IMG/VR virus record: IMGVR_UViG_3300020125_000159
Location: 28,696 to 92,695 of that record
Reading direction: 5' to 3' (one strand)
Length of the DNA: 64,000 bases
Source of the DNA: a virus
Below are positions 1 to 9,722 of this stretch, piece by piece. The translations under genes were made by a program, and so were the position numbers. The notes under the pieces are model-generated. The model did not search any database. It saw only the letters and a list, made by a program, of their open reading frames with translations, and was not told the DNA's origin. Within the stretch, counting starts at the first letter, position 1. Every line of letters begins with the position of its first letter.

Positions 1-1
1 T

Positions 2-538
2 ACTGTAGGAAATGACTCTAGTAAATCAATAACATTTAGAAACATTGCAGTAACATTCGTGTCTACTGCAGGATACACACAATGCTCAGTTGGTGATTCT
101 ATAGGCCTTGTTCCTATCGTTACAGTAGCCAGATTTATACCAATATCTGGACGATATTATAACTCTGGTACAACCGAGTCACAAGTTCAAATGAAAGCAG
201 GAGAAACTAAAAAGTTTACTAATTTAACCATAGTTTTATCTGCACAGTCAGGTACAGGAACTGTAAACTTTAGAAAGAATGCTGGTAATGGTGTCCAAAC
301 TGTTTCAGTAACAGGTACAGGTGCATTCACAGATACGACTAACGTCGATTATGTAATATCTACAGACGAAGTTAATTATGCCTTTAGTGCTGGTGCCACT
401 ACAGGTAATACAGTTAACTCTTTGTCTTCCTGGGCCTTTGGCAAGGCCTTCGGCCTTGCAGAAACCACCACGATATCAGAGGTAATACCGAAAAGAAAAA
501 TAGGTAGACTATCAAAGCCAGTGTTTACCCATACTTAG
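2..538 (+). CDS. Structural/fibre-associated protein, 5' end cut by window
   Basis: The reading frame is open from the window edge, so the gene is partial. A GTG at 59 is probably internal because coding continues upstream of it. The product is rich in Ser, Thr, Gly and beta-branched residues, lacks Cys-rich or catalytic motifs, and looks like an all-beta virion domain. Its C-terminus (TTTISEVIPKRK) matches the isoleucine-rich repeats of the fibre gene at 1731, which suggests membership of the same fibre apparatus. Function is inferred from composition and position only. Confidence 0.6.
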   Translation, partial: TVGNDSSKSITFRNIAVTFVSTAGYTQCSVGDSIGLVPIVTVARFIPISGRYYNSGTTESQVQMKAGETKKFTNLTIVLSAQSGTGTVNFRKNAGNGVQTVSVTGTGAFTDTTNVDYVISTDEVNYAFSAGATTGNTVNSLSSWAFGKAFGLAETTTISEVIPKRKIGRLSKPVFTHT

Positions 539-541
539 TTG

Positions 542-556
542 TTTAGTTCTTTACTT
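542..556 (+). promoter_or_regulatory. Late-type promoter element (TTTAGTTCTTTACTT)
   Basis: This plus-strand copy of the recurring TTAGTTC element lies just after the stop of the previous gene and about 33 nt before the TTG start at 583. It faces the plus-strand gene, whereas most copies are on the minus strand, showing that orientation follows gene direction. Confidence 0.6.
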
Positions 557-582
557 TAGTCTTTAAGTAAAGATATAGTGAT

Positions 583-1062
583 TTGGGCGAATTTGTAACT
601 ACAGTTAATGCTACTAGTAATAGTTCAGCAAATACTGCTGACACATTTATAGAGTTATCTGGGGTAATTTTAGGAGTTAAACGTATTAGGGTAAGGCTTG
701 GAGATGGCACTGCTACTGCAGGTCTAGATAATGATTATATAGTTAGTATAGCCCGAAAGACAGCTGGCGGTGCCACTGGAACTAGTGGAACGATTACAAA
801 AATGAATATAATGGGTGCTGCTTCTGGCGCTACGGTTAACGTTAAGAACGGTACTGGTGCTTTCACAACAGCCACACAACAAGCAGTATTAGACTCGGCA
901 GTGATAAATGGGCGTGCAATTTTTGAATGGGTAGCTAGAGACGAAGACGATATAATAAGAAATCATTTCACAACTGGTAGTGGGGGAATTATAGCAGTAA
1001 ATATAGCGAGTTCAGTAGTATCACAAAAGTTTCAAGTATCGGTTTTCTGGATCGAATACTAG
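583..1062 (+). CDS. Probable virion structural protein, 159 aa
   Basis: The start is TTG, chosen because it is the first start codon in the open frame and sits at the usual distance from the TTAGTTC element. The protein is Gly/Thr/Ala/Val-rich with alternating hydrophobic residues and no signal peptide or catalytic motif, consistent with a beta-sandwich fibre or baseplate subunit. It lies between two other probable fibre genes. I do not recognise a named family. Confidence 0.6.
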   Translation: MGEFVTTVNATSNSSANTADTFIELSGVILGVKRIRVRLGDGTATAGLDNDYIVSIARKTAGGATGTSGTITKMNIMGAASGATVNVKNGTGAFTTATQQAVLDSAVINGRAIFEWVARDEDDIIRNHFTTGSGGIIAVNIASSVVSQKFQVSVFWIEY

Positions 1063-1074
1063 TGATAAAGTAAT

Positions 1075-1731
1075 GTGGCTTTACCTCTTGATGCTATAGT
1101 CCCGATATATTATTCAGCTAGTGTAAACATAGCATCAACTAACAGTCAATCGCTTCAGCCAGCGATGGCTCCCCTTCTTCTTATACAACAAGGGGCTTAC
1201 TTAAAAAATATAGATAAAAGATTATTTCAGAAACTAGACACAATATTCCAAACAGTTCCAGGCACTAATGAGGTCATAGCGATATACGAGTCTTTATTAC
1301 ACAAAGTCATTCCCAAAATTGCGGCAGATAATGTTTCTATTGGAGCAGGGTCTATTCTGCGTAAAGCGCTTCCAAAGATAACAACAGGTAACGTCGTAAT
1401 ATCGGAAGCCATAAGAGTGTTGAGAAGTTTAAGTAGAGCGCTCTCAGAGACTGCCATCGTAATACAGGGTAATGTAGTAGAAACCCCTGCAAAGGTCGTT
1501 AGTGAAGTAGCAGTTGCAATATCTGATTTGATAACCATGAAAGCGATTCCTTACATAGCAGAGACGATAGGCATTTCAGACATGATTGGTGCGATCAAAG
1601 CTAGACTTTTCTTACACTTTAACGAGCCTGCTATCACAGTATCAGATGGGGTAAACAGAGTTCTTAAGGCGGTCAGAACAATGATTGAGGGTAAATGCAG
1701 TATATTATTTAGTGGGTTGGGGCCTGAATAA
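1075..1731 (+). CDS. Short paralogue of the repeat fibre protein, 218 aa
   Basis: The start is GTG. The N-terminus (LPLDAIVPIYYSASVNIAST) is closely similar to that of the next gene, so the two are paralogues. The remainder holds a few copies of a degenerate repeat around IPKI-TxxxxIS. The stop overlaps the start of the next gene (AATAATGA), suggesting co-translation. It is probably a short fibre or an attachment subunit for the longer one. No catalytic motif is seen. Confidence 0.65.
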   Translation: MALPLDAIVPIYYSASVNIASTNSQSLQPAMAPLLLIQQGAYLKNIDKRLFQKLDTIFQTVPGTNEVIAIYESLLHKVIPKIAADNVSIGAGSILRKALPKITTGNVVISEAIRVLRSLSRALSETAIVIQGNVVETPAKVVSEVAVAISDLITMKAIPYIAETIGISDMIGAIKARLFLHFNEPAITVSDGVNRVLKAVRTMIEGKCSILFSGLGPE

Positions 1732-4700
1732 TGACATTACCTATAGATTGTATTGTTCCAGTATATTACAGCGCGTGTGTTAACGTCGCGTCAACAAACA
1801 GTCAGTCTTTAGTTGTAAACTCCCCTCCAATTCTGCCGCCTAGACAATCAACACCCCCGCAGGTCAGAGTCGATAACGTATTTAACGCTAGTGGATTTTC
1901 TGGACTTGCTGAAGCTGTATCAATATATGATAACCTTTTTGCTGCTAGGCAGAAAATCTCAACGATTACAGATAGTGTTTCTGTGTCGGATTCAATTAAG
2001 AGATCGATATGGAGAGGTATTTTAGAAAATATATCTCTAGGAGCTTTAGTTTTTAATGGAGCAACGAAGATAGGTACTGGTAACTATGTTCAGCTAGACA
2101 GTACAGCGCCGTTTACGAACGCACTCACTGTGGTTGCATGGGTGAAATTTATCAACGCTGATAATAGAGGATTTGGAGGGGTTATATCGTTCATAAATGG
2201 CTATTTTGGTAACAGATTACTACTAGACGAGGACGCGCAAACCATATTATTTGAGACCGCTACAGTGTCGAATGCTATAGTTGACTGTTCGTATACTCTT
2301 CCAGGCACGGTATTTTCAAACACATGGCATCATTTCGGAGTTGTTTATGACGGCTCGCAGATGCAGATTTATTTTGACGGTTCACCAGTAGGTACTCCAG
2401 TTAGTCAGTCTGGCACCCTTCTATCAGGAGGTGGAAAACCGCTTATTGGTCTAGGCTCTTCAAACGCATACTTCTTACATGGAAATGTGGCAGAGCTAGC
2501 CCTATATAATAGTGCATTAAGTGCGTCTGATATTTCGAATGTATATAATAACGGCGCTAACACTGTAACTACAAACCAGATTAGCTACTACAAATTCAAC
2601 GAAGGTAGCGGACATATTATACATGATTCCACTGGTTCAATTAACGGACAGATAATCAATGACCAGTTATGGAGTACTGACGTACATAGTCCACTTCCGA
2701 ACCCATCAATATATCAAGGACGTTTTGGATTAGAAACTATAACTCGTCGTATATCACCATTTATAGCTGAAACCATATCTATAGTTCAACAGTTCCTTAG
2801 AAAGCCTATTCCATTCATACGCGAAAATATAGTCATTGAGGACATGCTGAATAACATATCTAAAATTATTGCCTTATTTGAGCGAGTATTAGTAGGGGAT
2901 GGTAGCGGATATACATCAGGATTTAATAGCGGATTTACCAATTTTCCATCTATACTTATAAAAGTCATTCCGAAAATAACGACTGAAGTTGAGACCATAT
3001 CTGCAGTTTTATCGAGAAAGGTCGTTCCTAAAATCTTATCACAAATTATAACCATTTCGGATTTATTGAAAATTACTACATTAATCAGAATGATATTCGA
3101 GACTGTTAATGTAGGAGACGGTAGTGGATTCGAAATAGATTCATTCACCAGTGCATTTATTAATATTCCGTCAATACTCATAAAAGTTATTCCAAAGATC
3201 ACTACTGAAACTATTTCAATAGCGGAAGTACAACTAAGGAAGGCTATACCCAAACTCACATCACAAACTGTTACTGTCTCAGGATTAGTCAAGGGAATCA
3301 GAGCTATAATATTATTACAGACAGTCACAATACTAGATTCGAGAATCAGAAAGGCGTTGCCGAAAGTTACCACTCAAACAACTAATATATCAGACTCGTT
3401 ACTGCGTAAACCAATACCAAAGATTACTGCAGAAATAACTTCGATATCTCAACAGTTATTACGAAAGGTCGTTCCAAAGATCGTAACCCAGACGGCGACA
3501 ATAATAGAAAGTCAATTAAGAAGAGTCATACCCAAAATAGCGTCAGAGACGACCACCATACTAGGTGTAGTGGTTGGAATTAAAGCCAAATTCTTCACTC
3601 TCTTGGAGACAGTAACTCTAGGAGCTGGAGCAGTAAGTAAGATAGCAAAGCATCTTATAGCCGAAAGCGATAGCGCAACAATATCAGAGTCGTTATTGAG
3701 GAAGGCCATTCCAAAGATTACAGCCCAGCTTACTACGATAACAGAAGGGACAATTAGACGTGTTATACCAAAGATACTTACCCAGACTGTCACAATAGTC
3801 CAAACACTACTAAGAAGGATTCCAATATCTCTATCAAATACTACTTCGATACTAGACGCTTTAACTAAGATAGGAATTCATTTGAGATCCATGTCAGATG
3901 CTATAACCATATCTGAATCTAGATTAAGAAAGGCTATACCCAGTATAGTTACAGCAGCCATAACAATATCAGACTCTAGACTTAGGAAAGTTATTCCAAA
4001 GATATCTACAAGCGTTATATCTGTATTGGATTCTCTCCTTGGACCTGGAGGACATCTTGCTAATCTAATAGGTATAGTTGCAATATCGGAACAACTTAAA
4101 GGAATAGCAAAGCATGTTAGAGCAACTACAGATACGACTACAATATCAGAGTCATTATTAAGGAAATCATTAATGCGACTATCTGAAAGCATTGCAATAG
4201 TAGACTCTAGACTTAGGAAGGTTATTCGACCTATCTCAACTCAGACTATTACAATATCAGACTCTAAAGTTAGAAAGTTCATACCAAAGATATCTACGCA
4301 GACTATTACACTACTGGGCACTGTCGTTGGTCCTATAAGACGTGTAATGTCTATACTACAGACTATTACAATATCCGAGTCCAGAGTCAGAAAAGTAATA
4401 CCTAGGATTGCAACTCAGACGGCGACGATATCTGACGCGATTAAGATTCCAATAATAATAAAGATCATCGAGGCGATATCGATTGTAGAGTCACGACTGC
4501 TAAAGATATTCAGAGGAATTATTCAGACAATCACGGTATCAGATAGTGTATCAAGACAAGGACAGGTACAGTCTACTAGGACTGTAGTCTATACGTTATA
4601 CAGAGACGTGTCGAAGACCTCTGGAATGCCTAGCGGTGGTGCTGGCTTTGGTGAAATGACTCATCGCCCAATACCTATCGATCCCTATATTGTAAATTAT

Positions 4701-4739
4701 GAGATGGAGTATCGCAAACGCTGGAAAGGTGAATATTAA
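1731..4739 (+). CDS. Repeat-rich fibre/adhesin with LamG-like domain, 1002 aa
   Basis: The N-terminus is shared with the preceding gene. Residues of about 105-315 form a concanavalin/LamG-like module, recognised from the pattern of AWVKF, WHHFGVVYDGSQMQIYFDG and a final alpha-helical segment. The rest consists of about twenty degenerate 20-27 residue repeats with the core LRKxIPKIxTQTxTISDS. Such repeats plus a carbohydrate-binding fold suggest a long receptor-binding fibre. The same repeat core recurs in the minus-strand gene at 26782. Receptor and ligand are unknown. Confidence 0.7.
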   Translation: MTLPIDCIVPVYYSACVNVASTNSQSLVVNSPPILPPRQSTPPQVRVDNVFNASGFSGLAEAVSIYDNLFAARQKISTITDSVSVSDSIKRSIWRGILENISLGALVFNGATKIGTGNYVQLDSTAPFTNALTVVAWVKFINADNRGFGGVISFINGYFGNRLLLDEDAQTILFETATVSNAIVDCSYTLPGTVFSNTWHHFGVVYDGSQMQIYFDGSPVGTPVSQSGTLLSGGGKPLIGLGSSNAYFLHGNVAELALYNSALSASDISNVYNNGANTVTTNQISYYKFNEGSGHIIHDSTGSINGQIINDQLWSTDVHSPLPNPSIYQGRFGLETITRRISPFIAETISIVQQFLRKPIPFIRENIVIEDMLNNISKIIALFERVLVGDGSGYTSGFNSGFTNFPSILIKVIPKITTEVETISAVLSRKVVPKILSQIITISDLLKITTLIRMIFETVNVGDGSGFEIDSFTSAFINIPSILIKVIPKITTETISIAEVQLRKAIPKLTSQTVTVSGLVKGIRAIILLQTVTILDSRIRKALPKVTTQTTNISDSLLRKPIPKITAEITSISQQLLRKVVPKIVTQTATIIESQLRRVIPKIASETTTILGVVVGIKAKFFTLLETVTLGAGAVSKIAKHLIAESDSATISESLLRKAIPKITAQLTTITEGTIRRVIPKILTQTVTIVQTLLRRIPISLSNTTSILDALTKIGIHLRSMSDAITISESRLRKAIPSIVTAAITISDSRLRKVIPKISTSVISVLDSLLGPGGHLANLIGIVAISEQLKGIAKHVRATTDTTTISESLLRKSLMRLSESIAIVDSRLRKVIRPISTQTITISDSKVRKFIPKISTQTITLLGTVVGPIRRVMSILQTITISESRVRKVIPRIATQTATISDAIKIPIIIKIIEAISIVESRLLKIFRGIIQTITVSDSVSRQGQVQSTRTVVYTLYRDVSKTSGMPSGGAGFGEMTHRPIPIDPYIVNYEMEYRKRWKGEY
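1975..4560 (+). repeat. Degenerate protein-coding tandem repeats of the fibre gene
   Basis: Units of roughly 60-80 bp encode variations on RKxIPKIxTQTITISDS, interrupted by the LamG-like domain near 2045-2680. Units differ at synonymous and non-synonymous sites, so the array is old rather than freshly duplicated. Long antisense open frames here are by-products of the repeat composition. Confidence 0.6.
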
Positions 4740-4744
4740 TTTAG

Positions 4745-4912
4745 TTGACAAATAACGAATCAAATAATCTTAATCAGTTGAGCGAGGAAGAGGCAGAAGA
4801 ACAGGAATTTTATCAGGCACTTATCGAATGCTGGACTGACACTAACGAGCAGTTAGCACAATTTAATGAAACTTTCAAGCGATATGTTGATTTCAAAGTA
4901 GGCACAACATGA
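4745..4912 (+). CDS. Small acidic protein, 55 aa
   Basis: This frame starts at TTG directly after the fibre stop and ends with TGA overlapping the ATG of the next gene (ATGA at 4909-4912). The product is Glu/Asn/Gln-rich with the run EEEAEEQ and reads as a helical protein. Pairing an acidic microprotein with a strongly basic protein downstream suggests a charge-compensating partner or chaperone, which is inference. Confidence 0.6.
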   Translation: MTNNESNNLNQLSEEEAEEQEFYQALIECWTDTNEQLAQFNETFKRYVDFKVGTT

Positions 4913-5262
4913 GCCATTTTCCTCCAGCCCAGGTAGTTCATAACCCAACACAATCTAAGGTAAAGAAGCAGAAGAAGATCAAGGCACCAAAAAGACCAAA
5001 GCTCGTACATGTCAGGAAGCTTAGGGTTAGGAAGCCAAAGAAGCTGAAGGTTAAGAAGCTAAGGAAACCAAAGAAGCTTAAAATTAAAAAGATTAAACTT
5101 AGAAGTGTTAGAGTCAGACATCCGAGAGTTAGGAAAGGAAGAAAACCAAGAGTCTACCATCCTAGAAAGCCGAGGAAGGCCAGAAAACCTAAAAAGGCTA
5201 AATTTGTGTATAGAGGGCCTTCAGTTGGTCAGATCTATAACGCTTTATTCCCGAATGGTTAG
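4909..5262 (+). CDS. Very basic, protamine/H1-like Lys-Arg-rich protein, 117 aa
   Basis: About half of the residues are Lys or Arg, arranged in short repeats such as KPKKLKVKK and RKPRKARKPKK separated by Pro. There is no hydrophobic core. Only the last 20 residues (FVYRGPSVGQIYNALFPNG) look ordered and could be an anchoring or packaging tag. The composition resembles histone H1 tails and protamines, so binding of DNA or polyanionic cell-surface material is the likely role. The 3' end overlaps the convergent adhesin gene by 4 nt. Confidence 0.7.
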   Translation: MSHFPPAQVVHNPTQSKVKKQKKIKAPKRPKLVHVRKLRVRKPKKLKVKKLRKPKKLKIKKIKLRSVRVRHPRVRKGRKPRVYHPRKPRKARKPKKAKFVYRGPSVGQIYNALFPNG

Positions 5263-8200
5263 AAGTAGAATGTACCTGCGATATCTTGTCCTGTGTAAGG
5301 CGTCCACTGACCACTATAGCCCATAAAGACATTAACTTTACCGCCTGTTCCATAACTAGGATATTGTCCTGTAGGAGCGAACTCAATTAAAAGGCTATGG
5401 TTTCCGTCAAAGGCATCATAAGCATTGCTTGCTACAAGTATATAATTAAGTCTAGGATCAATGTCTGGTTGTTGTTTCATCCATAACATTATTCTGTCTC
5501 CCGCTTTCAAAGTGTAGCCTGTGGGAAGAGATATAAGGAATCTATAGTTGGTTGCGAATGTTGATATACTACTTGCATCAGTTTGTGGACCTGATGCTAT
5601 GAGCGCCCCAGCTGAGTTAAATATAACGATTTGTAGAGTACCAACAGGATCACCAACCCTATATAACGTAAGATCCACTTCGCTTATGGTAGTACCTATC
5701 AGTTTACTCTGGTTATCGTTAAGTATCTCACCCACCATAGCGGTAGTCCAGAATTGTCCGTATAGATAGTGCACTCCGACTCCAGCTCCCGATCCAGCTG
5801 CTCTGACATTATAGCTAACTGTGCTGACAGGGGGAAGTGTTCCAGGTGGTGGGGTAGCTGACGTCCACGCTATACCAGACAAATCCACTGCATTGATATT
5901 AGGAAGTCCTGCATCTGACCAACTACTACCATTAGATTTATACATGGAGCTATTTGGACCGTCGTATGAATTACCACCTACAATCAATCTTCCTATTACC
6001 TGAACGCTATTATTAATATCCCCTCCACTGTATTCAACGACTATGTATGTGTTAACTGTGTTAATGTGTGTGTTACCATAATTGAAGAAATTAAATTGTT
6101 GTGGACCTGCTGATACAGTAGGTATGTTAGATGTACTAATACTACCGAATGAATATGTTACAAGTCCTGTAGTATTTTCCAAAAGATACACGGAGACATT
6201 ACCTGTAGGATTACCATTCTTCATTAACCAAACGTCTATCTCATATATCGTCTTACCTATCAGAAGGCTTGCACCGTTTACTGGAATCTCAGCCACTTTT
6301 GTTGGGCCTCCATTATATATTGGATATCCGCCTACAGTCGCCCCACCACTACCAGGAGGGATACCACTTACATTGTATATCTGAGTAGGCTGTACTCCTG
6401 TTTGACCTGTAGACCAAAATCCGCCTGCTATATCTGTTCCAGTAAGAGTAGCTGCAACTCCGTTTACTACATCCATAGCATTACCGTTAGCGCCATCATA
6501 CAGAGAGGTAGTGTCGGTTTGCACTTGAACGTAATTATTAATGTCGCCGCCTGTAAATTCTAATGTGACTATATCACCTACTGCTAATGTATAATTAGAC
6601 AATGAAGGGGTCTTGAAAGATACAGATTGATATGCGCTACTTAGAACATTAGCGTTTATTGTTCCATACGTAGCTACAATGCTGTCGTCAACTCCTCTTC
6701 TAATGGTACATGTTATTGGAGCAGGGACACCAGCAATTGTTGGAAATCCAACTATTCGTAAGTTAAACATTGCTTCGGCTAGGATTTTATTATAGAGCAA
6801 AGACGAAGTGTTAATTACTTTCTGTCCTGCTCTTTGTGCTAATGTTGTAGCACCACTCATATTAATTTGGCTGGCAGTACCTGGAATTAATGGGCCTAGT
6901 TGTGTCTCACCTTTATGAGCATTAGGATCTATTCCAATATTACATCCCCCACTATCATCTACTATTACGCTATAAACGAACTTACAGACGTTGTATGCGT
7001 TTGGTCCTATTGTTACTGCTGGTGGTAAAGGTGGTGGGCCAGACGGAGGTGAAGGGGACGGGGGGCCGCCAGTAATAGAAGTATCAATTTCGCGAATTGA
7101 CATCCATTTATAATTGACCCAAGGACTAAAATCGTCCCAATAAAACGCGATTAAAGGGCCTCCCCAAATAATTATTTCATCGGGATTGCCACCGCATAAA
7201 TTATCTAAAAATCCCCAACCTCCTATATCTGTAGTCGAGTTCACTTTTTTCCATGTGACTCCGTCGCCTGAGTCATTCCACCAGTGCTCCATGCGGACTC
7301 CAGTAACTCTACCAGTATTCTTATCCACGACATTGAATAGGATAAATTTCTCTCCAACCCACCTCTTCAGTACGCTAGAAAAACTGAAAGTAGCTTTTCT
7401 GTCATCCGCATGTGCTTCGTGGAAGTGCTCCTTTCTATGTCTGTGTTCTTCATGTCCTGGATCGCAACGTGTCTCAATTGAGTAACAAGAACCTTGACAA
7501 TTACCTTGTAGATTGTGTGAACCTGTTCTGCATTTAATTCCAAAATGGAATAGACCTTTTGGTTTAACAGATTTTATACCATCTATGTTGTGGAAGACTG
7601 TTACCTCCACGTTCTTCCAGTCTTTAGGACCTTGTATAAATTGACGTGCCCTACAGGTTTTGTGATCCAAGTCCTTTCCACCTGAGGCCTGAAAGCTATA
7701 GCCAGATAGAGTAGAAACGTAAAATAAGACATCGTCATTATTGGATAAATGAAATGACCCATCTCCGTTTACAATTTCCTTAATCGACCGAGGTATACCT
7801 AATACTCTCGAATCTCCTTTGAGTCCATTTTGAGAGAGATACCATGATTGTCCAGCCGCTAATGATGGATATATTTCAGTCACCCCAAACTTATCTCGTG
7901 TTCCAGTAGCTACAGTTGTAGGAGGCTGTGTGTTGGCAGCGGGTGGTATGGGTGATAGATTATTAGCTGGATTAGAAGTAGGAGGTATTGTAGGAGTTGT
8001 GTTAGAAGGTGGGCTAGGGAGTATAGGGTTTTGACTAAAAACGTCTATTTCTCTACATGATGCATATTTGATATCTACATCTGTTATATTATTTAGGACA
8101 AACTTACACAGCGGCCCACCCCAAGTAATGACTGTATTATTCGAACCACCACAAGCTGGATTACCACCACCCCAATTACCCTGATCAGTATATGACAGAG

Positions 8201-9683
8201 CTTTTGTCCATATGTTTGAATTGTTACTATCTATCCAATGCTCTGTTATTGCAGAGGCTCCATCCTGTAAATTATATACTACTGTTTTTATTCCTATCCA
8301 TTTCCCAATCCATGCAGAGAGTCCAGTAGGAATAGTGGTTGTAGTTACTGGATTAGCAGCGCTTGGGGTAACGCCTGCAGTATGTTGTAAGTCTTTTAGA
8401 ATGGTGCATTTGCCTGATGTTGGTGTAACTACGTGGTGATAATCAGACGCTTCGCATGATTTTGGAAATCCATTCAGTATCGTAGCATCATTTAAATTTC
8501 TTGCACCTCTCATATGGTGACTGATACTTGGTTCTCCATTATGTGAAGACGAAGAGACAGCATTAATCCTATAATAACATGTTTGTTCTACATTGGTCCA
8601 GTCCATCGCGTCCTGCATGAACTTTTGGGTTTTAAGAGTAGCCTGATTTAATGTGATCGAAGCCTCTGTAAATCCATTATTTGCTGCTATATGATAGGTT
8701 ATATTTCCACTACCTGTTATCTTAAAGCTGCCGTCTGCATTAGTGGTACAAGTAGTGCCGTCTATAACGTGACGAGGGTCAGTATTTGGAGTTGCAGACA
8801 GGAACCAACTACTACCTCCTATCTTATCCAGATATAGTTTTACGATTTTAAATATATCACATTGTGTCGCAGGCGGTGGTGCAGGGGTACCTGAAACTCC
8901 TGAGCTTGGCGGATTGGTAGTTGGTACTGAAGTTGGTGGTGCAGTGACAAATTGATATGTTCCATGTCCTCCAATCTGATTATTTATTGTATAATGTGCA
9001 GTACTTGGAAGTATCACGAAATATAGAATTGGGTCTGCATTTGCCTGAGGATTAGGTAAGGTTCCAGCATTAATCGCCTTAGATATAACTCCCTGTATAT
9101 CTGACGCCTGAAATGTTGTTGGCGGCGTGGTAGTATCTATAGCTGCGAAATTGAATATTGGAGTGTTGCAACCATACTCTCTAAGATTATTATAAAATGC
9201 GGTGTTAGTTAGAAGTGTCTGTACGCCTCTCTTTATTTCATCTGCTGTTCCAAGAGTAGGATTAGCTGAATTTGTAAATGTCCAGGCTGGACCCCAGAAC
9301 AACATTGCAATAGTACACTTACTAAGAAGTGTACCACCAGAATACGTAAACGTAGTATTAGCAGTATTAGTTGACGAGGCAATTCCTGGAATAACACATC
9401 CACCACCTGCGTTTGAATAATAGCTAGTTGACCAGCAATTAACTCCTACAGTATTTGTGTAGTTGCCGACTCCCTTTGTAACCTCGCAATTATCAGCTAT
9501 TTCACAAGGCGGACTACCTGGACAGAATGTGTTTGAAATCCACCCAGGTACACCCGCATTTGCGTTAGGGTCTGTAATTGCTTCTAATATCTCATGAGAA
9601 ATGTAAATCTGAACGTCTGTACCAGTGCCAGGTGTAGAATTCCACGTAGCCGCCCACGCGTAATATACACTATTACTGGTCAT
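5259..9683 (-). CDS. Giant modular adhesin with permuted metalloprotease-like domain, 1474 aa
   Basis: The start ATG lies about 30 nt after the late promoter element. Residues 1-100 contain SHEILEAITDP (H30-E31) and a Cys-rich tail, the C-terminal half of a HExxE-type metalloprotease-like family. Residues of about 110-230 contain the N-terminal half of the same family, so the halves are swapped. Two copies of a roughly 250 residue lectin/lyase-like module follow, each ending in a WGGP and REID signature. Pro/Thr linkers join them, then three beta-rich repeats that share a GTDIAG motif near their ends. It is likely a virion receptor-binding protein. The domain assignments are from memory of families. 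Confidence 0.7.
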   Translation of the reverse strand: MTSNSVYYAWAATWNSTPGTGTDVQIYISHEILEAITDPNANAGVPGWISNTFCPGSPPCEIADNCEVTKGVGNYTNTVGVNCWSTSYYSNAGGGCVIPGIASSTNTANTTFTYSGGTLLSKCTIAMLFWGPAWTFTNSANPTLGTADEIKRGVQTLLTNTAFYNNLREYGCNTPIFNFAAIDTTTPPTTFQASDIQGVISKAINAGTLPNPQANADPILYFVILPSTAHYTINNQIGGHGTYQFVTAPPTSVPTTNPPSSGVSGTPAPPPATQCDIFKIVKLYLDKIGGSSWFLSATPNTDPRHVIDGTTCTTNADGSFKITGSGNITYHIAANNGFTEASITLNQATLKTQKFMQDAMDWTNVEQTCYYRINAVSSSSHNGEPSISHHMRGARNLNDATILNGFPKSCEASDYHHVVTPTSGKCTILKDLQHTAGVTPSAANPVTTTTIPTGLSAWIGKWIGIKTVVYNLQDGASAITEHWIDSNNSNIWTKALSYTDQGNWGGGNPACGGSNNTVITWGGPLCKFVLNNITDVDIKYASCREIDVFSQNPILPSPPSNTTPTIPPTSNPANNLSPIPPAANTQPPTTVATGTRDKFGVTEIYPSLAAGQSWYLSQNGLKGDSRVLGIPRSIKEIVNGDGSFHLSNNDDVLFYVSTLSGYSFQASGGKDLDHKTCRARQFIQGPKDWKNVEVTVFHNIDGIKSVKPKGLFHFGIKCRTGSHNLQGNCQGSCYSIETRCDPGHEEHRHRKEHFHEAHADDRKATFSFSSVLKRWVGEKFILFNVVDKNTGRVTGVRMEHWWNDSGDGVTWKKVNSTTDIGGWGFLDNLCGGNPDEIIIWGGPLIAFYWDDFSPWVNYKWMSIREIDTSITGGPPSPSPPSGPPPLPPAVTIGPNAYNVCKFVYSVIVDDSGGCNIGIDPNAHKGETQLGPLIPGTASQINMSGATTLAQRAGQKVINTSSLLYNKILAEAMFNLRIVGFPTIAGVPAPITCTIRRGVDDSIVATYGTINANVLSSAYQSVSFKTPSLSNYTLAVGDIVTLEFTGGDINNYVQVQTDTTSLYDGANGNAMDVVNGVAATLTGTDIAGGFWSTGQTGVQPTQIYNVSGIPPGSGGATVGGYPIYNGGPTKVAEIPVNGASLLIGKTIYEIDVWLMKNGNPTGNVSVYLLENTTGLVTYSFGSISTSNIPTVSAGPQQFNFFNYGNTHINTVNTYIVVEYSGGDINNSVQVIGRLIVGGNSYDGPNSSMYKSNGSSWSDAGLPNINAVDLSGIAWTSATPPPGTLPPVSTVSYNVRAAGSGAGVGVHYLYGQFWTTAMVGEILNDNQSKLIGTTISEVDLTLYRVGDPVGTLQIVIFNSAGALIASGPQTDASSISTFATNYRFLISLPTGYTLKAGDRIMLWMKQQPDIDPRLNYILVASNAYDAFDGNHSLLIEFAPTGQYPSYGTGGKVNVFMGYSGQWTPYTGQDIAGTFYF

Positions 9684-9710
9684 TAATTAAATAAAAAGTT
9701 AAAAAGATAA

Positions 9711-9722
9711 AGAGAGAACTAA
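9711..9722 (-). promoter_or_regulatory. Late-type promoter element
   Basis: ATTAGTTCTCTC lies about 30 nt upstream of the ATG at 9683 and overlaps the TAG stop of the upstream gene. Confidence 0.6.

Noticed and set aside
2786-4192. Minus-strand frames within the fibre gene
   Set aside because: They overlap the repeat fibre gene in antisense, are low complexity, and have no promoter element or domain.
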